A program made the translations under genes and the position numbers. The notes beneath the pieces are model-generated. The model searched no databases. It was not told the DNA's origin and saw only the letters and a list, made by a program, of their open reading frames with translations. DNA of 64,000 nt from Paracamarosporium sp. OC-R06-R3 (taxonomy: Eukaryota; Ascomycota; Dothideomycetes; Pleosporales; Didymosphaeriaceae). Position 1 is the stretch's first letter. Every line of letters starts with the position of its first letter. This document shows positions 57,252 through 64,000 of the stretch, piece by piece. The DNA lies in NCBI GenBank assembly GCA_019828545.1, contig JACVRA010000099.1:279-64278 (forward strand), written 5' to 3'.

Positions 57252-59464
57252 TCAACTGTACACTCCTGGTGCCCAACTCCTTCGACTCTCCGCATCGTCC
57301 CTCCCTTGGAAGAAGACATCCACTTGGTTTGGCTCCCCGTTTTTCCCTTCACGATAATCATAGCGTATCCTCTTCCATAACAATTTGGGATGGTTCTTGA
57401 TTTCGTCACCGCTCAAGTTCATTCCCGTTTTGCCTGGTATGCGATCCACAACTGGCTTCAACAACATCGCCATGCTCAAGAAACTCTCGTCACGAACGAC
57501 CGACTTATTACCGAAGCTCAACAGACAGAGCAGGGCCAAAAACTGGATGAGACAGATGCCGCCTAGCAGACCTAGAATATAAGGCCAGTCGACGTTCAGC
57601 TGTTGGCCTTGCGTTGGCACCGCGTTTTGGTTTGGGACTTCGTAGCGAATGCCGTGATCGTCAAAAGCAGCTATCGCACCGATCGTGTACCGTGCCAATA
57701 GCTCTTCCACGTCCTTCGCCGTCACCATTTTATTCGGACTCCATTTGCTACCCCGTAGGTAGCTCCTGATTTGCCTGTCCTCATAACCCGCTGGAAACCA
57801 GCCCGTCCATGCAATGGAGCCTGCTGCAATCCTGGCAAACTCGTCATTTCCGTGTAGATTCTTGTTGTCTTCGTCGGAGAGATTAACAAACTCCGGGGAA
57901 TCGCCTTCAACCTCGGATACGGTTGAATTGCAGCGGAAGAGCGTCGAAGCGGCGATTGTTTTTTTGTCCAAGGTGGCCTCTTGGTAGATGGTCAGATTGG
58001 TACAACGAGGCCCACACCCTTCCCACGTCGAGCCTATCCAGTTGAGACAGCCGCCGTTGGTGTATTCGGGAATCCGGTACGTGTCCCAATCTTTGCCTTT
58101 CTCCTGTTGCATTGTTAGAATATGCTCGTCGGGAATAGAAGAAATGTTTTCGGTACGGTATGTTGTCCCAAAATTGACAATACATTGGCCGGCCGTACTA
58201 AAGCCTTTGTCTCTTGGCTATGGATGAGTGCAGAAGGGTGACTTGCCTTGCCCATAATGTACTGGATATCATTACTCTCTGTCCATTCCGGCTCTCCCCG
58301 TATCTCGAGCTGTTCGCAGGACGCGGTTGCTCGTATCTTTCTCCCCGAAACAATGTAATTTTCGAACTGATGCGCTGGATTCCGATTGTAGAATCGATAT
58401 TCATAGATCGAAGTGCCGTTGTCATGGTATAAGGGCGTGCCTGGAAGGCTCGACAGATCTGTCTGGGATTTGGCGTTGAGACCGAACTCTGGATAAACGC
58501 TTGCTTCCATACCGGCTGCCGATGCAGCTTCCATGGACGTGATATTTGGCGACCAACCCTCATCGCCTGTATACAGACTCCATTTCTGCAGGTTCGCAAC
58601 AGTTACGTTCCCATAAGTCATGAGCGGGACAGCATCCGACGGGTCGACTGGCCAGAACAGTGAGAGGGCCGCAACGAGGACTTGCGCAGCGATGTTGATG
58701 ACAATCCACAGCGCGCAAGCCACCCAAGTAAACTGACTTCCGTCATCACGAGCCTCTCGAAACCATGGTAGATTCTTCAAAAATTTCACCTTCTTGATCC
58801 CTGGCAGCGAGATGATCATCAGCTTTCCCACCTTGGTGAGCGTTTCTAGTCCTAGGATCAAGTCGAACACCTCCAGGCTCACGTATCGTCTAGCAAGCAA
58901 GTACCATCGCAGAATCACCGCGTACCTCTTCAGCGAACTTGCAAGATTCAAACCAAGACCTAGCGACAGGCCGAGCATGATGGCGTTGAAGTAGCGCACC
59001 TGGATTTTGCTCATGATGAGCGGCTCGCTGAAGCCTTCGTATGCTTTCAGACATAGTCCGATGGCGACGCTAAAGCCCAGAGTGATGAGAAACCGGTACG
59101 CGCCCGTTTTCAGCAGGAACTTGCGCGATTCGTGGTGGTCGTAGTGCTTTGCGGACAGCAAGCTACGCGTGTCGCTATCGAAAGTAGAGCCGTAGCCACC
59201 AGCACCAAGGTACCCATAGTCATTCTTGGTCATTGTGGGGGATTCAGTGTGGCCTTGGTAGAGAGGCTCGTCCATGTGTTGTAGCGCGATGTCGCTATCA
59301 GCATCATGGGTACGGATTTCCGGTGGATCATACGGCCTGTCGTATGCGGTTGTTGCTGCGCTTGGCGGTGAGGCTGGTCTTGGAGATCGGGATAGAGGAC
59401 TTGTTGGTGATGGAGATCCTCTAGTAGGTTCGGCTTCATGATGTGTGTTGTGCGCTGTGTCCAT
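57252..59464 (-). CDS. multi-pass membrane protein of unknown function
   Basis: Two exons are proposed, 58263-59464 and 57252-58197, 715 residues. The intron junction is uncertain: GTACAT...TTTAG (65 nt) keeps phase; other nearby donors (GTAATG, GCAAGT) are possible. After a Pro/Ser-rich N-terminus come hydrophobic segments near 119-139 (YRFLITLGFSVAIGLCL), 158-176 (FNAIMLGLSLGLGLNLA) and 248-270 (WVACALWIVINIAAQVLVAA). Then follows a large, probably extracytoplasmic domain with NxT/S sites and several cysteines (GGCLNWIGSTWEGCGPRC). A last helix lies near 607-628 (YILGLLGGICLIQFLALLCL) before a cytosolic tail. The layout resembles fungal surface proteins without assigned function. No family was recognised. 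Confidence 0.6.
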
Positions 59465-61222
59465 GGTTGCGAGATTTAGCGAGCAACGCCGTCGGGCGCG
59501 CGCGAGCAGGATCCGAAGTCTTATATAGCTTTATTTCCTACGGTTTCATGCCAGAGGACACGAACGCAGGGAGAAGTATTAGGCGTACAGGTTTCCTTGG
59601 GGGGCGTCTTGCTACAAAAGAAAACGCAGGAGGTGTTGCGAGTTGCGCGGGCCCGCTCCGAGGGTGGCAAGCAAATTGGGGTCCAAAAGAGCGCCGTGTC
59701 GAGCGATGGCGCCGAACACTATGCAACGTCTAACCTCACCAATCGCACTTTCTCGGAGCAAGAAATGTCAGCAATCGAACCTTCGAGTATGGAGTATCAG
59801 TGAATCGTGAGAGAACTCAAGCGACGATAAACTAAATATTGATATGGTCAGCAGAGAGGCAAACGATCGTAGGGAAAACGTGAAACCGTCGAATACAACG
59901 GGAGGCCTAGAGTTGGAAGATCAGCGCCTAGTAGTCCTCCTTCGCTTTCGGCTGTAGATAAATGATGCTAAACATATCTATTGATGGCGCAAACACCTCC
60001 ACTCCTTAATCTCTATGGCGGAGTGTCTCATCAATGGCGTTGTCCTCATCATAGGATTCGTCAAGCGGGACTAGCGGGAGAGGTTGGCTGCCTTGACCAA
60101 CCTATGCCTGGTATAGCGGTGGGTCACCTGGGGGCCAAAAAGCATTGCGAGGCTGCGATGTCGCCGTCCACGGCCAAAATACACCGAGTTGGGCACAAAT
60201 TGAAACAGAGAGAATCAGCGTAATCCCATCCAGTATCTTTGCAAGCTCCTCTACGGAAGATTTGGTCAGGGGACAGCTCCCAGGCTCTTGCAGTCACTTG
60301 TCAGCCTCCCACGTCTCTTTACAAGAGAGTTGTGGGGCATCAGTCGTACGCAAAGTAAGCGAAGGATAAGCGGACGAATAAGGCATGACAATATCGGGAG
60401 GCGTCGTCCAAACAAGCTCCAGGAATCGGAAGGCTCGATCTACGATCCTTCGACAGAACGCCCTAACCATCGTCAACCACATGAACGATGTACAAGGGTT
60501 GCGTGCGTTTTTGCAGTATCCAGGTTTAGTTCGGAAGGCTGGGAACACGGGTAGTCGACGCACCACGTGCCCAACTGATTGCCGATAACCCCCACTTCTT
60601 TGTCTACATTGGTCCCTACCATTCCGTGGGTATGTCGAGATAGAGCCTCATGGAATTGATTTGTTTCGGGGGTCTAAAGAATCGCGCACTGCAAGAATCT
60701 CGAATATCCGTCACATTCAACGACCGACTGCAAATTACGCCATAATCGAGACAGGAACTACAGAGGCAGTTCCTATGGGCGGCACCGCAAGCAACAACGT
60801 TCTCCAAACCTGGCGGCAATCATGTATCGTAATTCGTACTCATGATGCAATAAAGACATCCATAGCTGAGTCCCAGTACGGTAGGAACTAGGGAGTGCTC
60901 GTAAAGCTAAATGTATCACACCAATTGATGCAGCTTGTCGATGACACAGCATCAAGCCCCGCATCGAAACAACCATTCATAGCATTGCAGCATTTGTTGA
61001 ACAAACCCGAGTGGCGTAGTTATCGTCGAAATGGTGGACACGCTATCTATTGTTCTCGTCTTCAATTCGTTTACATATGCTCAAACAGGTGGGGGTCTGT
61101 CCATGGATATGTCTCTTATAAACCATAGGGTTGACACTCTCATTTCTTCATCTGCTCCACCCGTTGCACTTCTTGGCTTTATTATATATCCATCATCGTT
61201 ACCTCTTTAGGAACGGATAGCC
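59465..61222. other. intergenic, 1.76 kb, gene-poor
   Basis: Divergent spacer between the membrane protein and the P450. Short frames of under 100 codons occur on both strands with no recognisable domain. A TATATAT box sits at 61183-61189, about 35 bp upstream of the P450 start. No repeat was recognised. Confidence 0.5.
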
Positions 61223-63096
61223 ATGCTTGCTATTAGTCTTTTTTGCGCTTTGGTCACGACGTACTGCCTGTACTCAGTATGGCGTCTTGTGTATAACGTA
61301 TACTTCCATCCACTAGCCAAGTTCCCTGGCCCTTGGTGGGCTGGTGCCTCGACATACGCAGAAGCCTACTTTGACATCATCAAAGGCGGTCGTTACTTTG
61401 CAAAGATTGAAGCTATGCATGCACGATATGGTACACTATGGTAGCCACTCCTATAGACTACTACTAACCACTATAGGACCCATCGTAAACATCACGCCAA
61501 CAGAGCTATCGATACGCGATGCGGAGTTTTATGAACACATCTATGGCGGCATGAGTAAGTTTTCTCCGCAACACGATACCGTAACAATCATTTACTTTCA
61601 CTTTTTCTTTTTCCTTTTCTTTTCTTTCCCTTTTTTCTTCTTCTTGTACATTTTACCATTTGCGTCGATATCGATAACTAACGAGTGAATGTGGAACAAA
61701 GATGCTCGGCGTGATATTGACGCGACCTTTGCAAAGCAGACAATGTCTCCTACCTCAGTCATTTCTACTATCAAGCATAACCTTCATCGAGCCCGCCGCA
61801 GTCCGCTCCTCGGTTTCTTCTCGAAACAAGCCATAATGAGACTGGAGCCGTTCATTTGGTCTAAGGTGTCTTTACTTCTCAAAAAGCTCAAGCATGCGCA
61901 GGAGGCCGATCACGTAATCGAAATCGTCGACGCGTATGGTGCCCTGACAACGGACGTGATCAGCCATTATGCCTATGGCAAGATCTTCGACTGCTTGGGA
62001 ACAGAAACCAACGCTGAGTTTCAAAACGATTACATGCATGCGATTAGGGGGTTGGCTTTTTCTTCACCAGTCCTGTTCCATTTTCCGCTTCTGGCAGACT
62101 GCATGAGGCGTCTGCCAGAGTGGGTTCTCAATTCTATGAACCCAGACCTGCTGTGCGTTAATAACCTTCGCCAATGGTGTGTTGACAATGCAACGAAGGT
62201 ATTACAAGCAGCCCAGTCTAACGCGAAGATGTATGAGGAGAAACCGAAAACGATCTTCGAGGCCTTAATAAGCCCCAGCATCCCACCGGAGGAGAGGACT
62301 TTACAACGTATGACTGATGAGGGGTTTGTTATCATGATTGCAGGCTTGGAGACTACTGCGCGATTTTTGACAAACATCACAACCCATCTCCTCCTCAACC
62401 GGGATTGCTTATCCAAACTCCGAGCTGAGCTGAAGACTGCCATGCCAGCGCCAGGGGACTGCCCACCTTGTTCTGCTCTGGAGAATCTTCCGTACCTGGC
62501 AAGTATTGTTCGTACAAGTACGTCTTTAGGCTAATCTCAGTCATTAAGTCTGCCGTTATCAGCGAAGGACTCCGTCATGAGACGGTCTTCTCGAATCGAT
62601 TTTCAAGAATCATCCTTGAGCCTTTACCGTACCAGGACTTCGTGATCCCGGCCGGTGTAAGTGATCGTCACTTGTGTTTGATGTTATGCTAACCCAGGAA
62701 CAAGACCACGCTCGGTTGCGCGCCGTACCTCCAGAACCATATTGCCGAAGTCTTTCCCGAGCCCGAGAAGTTCAAGCCTGAGCGTTGGATCGAGGCGCGC
62801 GAACGAGGCGAGAACCTGAACAAATACCTAGCGTCTTTCGTTAAAGGTGGCCGCATGTGCCTCGGTATCAAGTAAGCTTCTTTCATTCGATGGCTGGCAG
62901 CATATGTGACTCACCACTGAATAGTCTCGCTTACACCGAGCTGTTCACGACGATTGCTGCGATGTTTCGCAACTTCGACATGGAGCTTGTTGACTCTGGA
63001 CTCGAAAATATCACCATGAAACGTGGATACGGCCTTGGTTATACGGAGAATTACGATTGGACTATCAAAGTCAGAATTACGAAAGTTTTGGAGTGA
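61223..63096 (+). CDS. cytochrome P450 monooxygenase
   Basis: Six exons: 61223-61430, 61477-61554, 61702-62498, 62549-62656, 62705-62871 and 62925-63096, total 509 residues. All phases join. Intron 3 is best read as GC-AG (GCAAGT...TTAAG, 50 nt), which restores LPYL-SAVISEGLR. N-terminal membrane anchor (ISLFCALVTTYCLYSVWRLV) and hinge HPLAKFPGPWW. I-helix AGLETTAR (about 309-316), K-helix E-x-x-R (EGLR, 367-370), PERW (422-425) and heme loop FVKGGRMCLG with Cys about 449 are all intact. It is a microsomal class II enzyme of the large fungal group that hydroxylates lipophilic or secondary-metabolite substrates. No clustered biosynthetic genes are seen. Intron 2 is long (147 nt) with a strong polypyrimidine tract. 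Confidence 0.85.
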
Positions 63097-63596
63097 GTTC
63101 AAGGGAGATGACGACACTTTCATTTGTGGGCTTCTAATTTTTTGCTTGGAAACATTTAGTAGTGCCGGCACCTTTTTCATAAGCCTCTTTCAATCTAGGA
63201 GAGTAATGCCGTTCTTTTGTCTTGTTCGGTCACACACTCATGTATGTGGTGAATCTATGGCTGGTGTCCTCTAGCACAGACTCTGCCCTACTAACGTCAG
63301 CTCTTTCTTCGTTTTCATTTTATAATCTCTTATTGTAATTGGAAGCTGCAACTAACGGCCTCCGACAAGTGAACGATCACTGGTCAATCACTGATCTGGT
63401 CTTCATATCCACCGTGGTCTTTACAACTTCTACTAAATAAAAAAAAATCGCAAAACGAAACGTTGAATATGCGAAAGAACTTCTTAACGCAAACATAAAC
63501 CTCGATTTTAGACGTCAAAGAGGGAAGACAAAGTCATTCACATCTAGCACGTTTCTACCTTCTACGGGAGCGTTAATTCTTACCGAGTAGTCGATT
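63097..63596. other. intergenic, convergent 3' flanks
   Basis: About 500 bp between the stops of the P450 and the Ngi1-like gene. AT-rich, with an A-run near 63440. Nothing was recognised. Confidence 0.5.
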
Positions 63597-64000
63597 TCAA
63601 TTCATCCACTGCCTCAAAACCCCCTCATCCACGTCCTTGACCAGAACATGAATATGCTCCAATGCTCTCACGCTTTGCAAAATCGTCGTATTCTTGAACC
63701 ACTGAACTTTCGTTCCCTCCACCTCCTCACCAGCTTTGTCTCGGAATTCTCGCTTTACAAACCCCTCCACAATTTCTCTTCCCTCTTTCGTCAACGCTCC
63801 CACCTCATCGACAGGCAAGGGCTTTTTGGACCACACTACAATGTGGCTGATTCCCTCCGTCACCGCGTATGTCCAGTCATTCTTGATGATCTTGTAGTCC
63901 TCTGGGTCAGCAAAGGGCGTTTCGTTGGCGAGCTTAAATCTGAAAGAGCCAGAAGTGTTGAGGGGTTCCCAGAAGAGTCGTTGTTGCAGGATATATTGGG
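63597..64000 (-). CDS. DUF3605/N-acetylglucosamine-induced protein 1-like, 5' partial
   Basis: Minus-strand frame open from the stop at 63597-63599 to the window edge, so the N-terminus is missing. The visible 133 residues include EDYKIIKNDWTYAVTEGISH, IVVWSKKPLP, VDEVGALTKEGREIVEGF, VQWFKNTTILQSVRALEHIH and VLVKDVD. These match the DUF3605 family, named after N-acetylglucosamine-induced protein 1 of Candida. Tryptophan and histidine residues at V-x-W-F-K-N and E-H-I-H-V are family hallmarks. The biochemical role is unknown. No intron is visible in this part. Confidence 0.75.
   Translation of the reverse strand, partial: QYILQQRLFWEPLNTSGSFRFKLANETPFADPEDYKIIKNDWTYAVTEGISHIVVWSKKPLPVDEVGALTKEGREIVEGFVKREFRDKAGEEVEGTKVQWFKNTTILQSVRALEHIHVLVKDVDEGVLRQWMN

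Noticed and set aside
61431..62704. P450 as a pseudogene, because stops occur between its exons
   Set aside because: All stops fall in introns that join in phase, one as GC-AG, and every catalytic motif is intact.

Overview
The window is nuclear DNA of a filamentous ascomycete. The evidence is many short spliceosomal introns (about 45-140 nt, GT-AG with CTAAC/CTGAC-type branch sites, one likely GC-AG), Pezizomycotina-type gene content (COT-1/NDR kinase, Urc4, SMP-30 lactonase, class B carboxylesterase, GPI-anchored GH16, NB-ARC/TPR protein), an intron-bearing tRNA-Leu and repeat-induced-point-mutation-like decay. Dothideomycetes/Pleosporales is my best guess, from overall protein flavour only. 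All gene models were built by eye: splice sites were chosen so that phase, consensus and family similarity agree.

Layout. 0-7.3 kb: class-1-type dihydroorotate dehydrogenase, convergent with a secreted SMP-30 lactonase; a decayed zinc/quinone oxidoreductase; a tiny I78-type protease inhibitor; tRNA-Leu(AAG); a four-cysteine small secreted protein. 8.4-16.3 kb: mitochondrial S-adenosylmethionine carrier, WRAP53-like WD protein, Urc4 (uracil catabolism), a hairpin repeat, an NB-ARC/TPR protein. 17.9-20.6 kb: an OPT transporter whose 3' end is duplicated and mutated. 21.4-33.4 kb: housekeeping block on the minus strand (WDR48/Bun107, Cdc5/Cef1, a hydroxyacid dehydrogenase, X-family DNA polymerase) plus one small plus-strand gene. 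34.4-44 kb: GPI-anchored GH16, dipeptidyl peptidase III, mannitol 2-dehydrogenase carrying an apparent one-base frameshift, secreted carboxylesterase. 44.8-57.1 kb: RPB12, COT-1 kinase, a long coiled-coil protein, VPS37, a mitochondrial membrane protein and a methyltransferase. 57.2-64 kb: multi-pass membrane protein, cytochrome P450 with a GC-AG intron, and a partial DUF3605/Ngi1-type protein.

Most genes are unrelated housekeeping functions and form no operon-like system. Loose functional pairs are pyrimidine metabolism (dihydroorotate dehydrogenase and Urc4, about 10 kb apart) and membrane/polarity (COT-1, VPS37). I found no clear new biological system. The best leads are the duplicated, transition-mutated transporter end, the frameshifted mannitol dehydrogenase, the small secreted protein and the NB-ARC/TPR protein.
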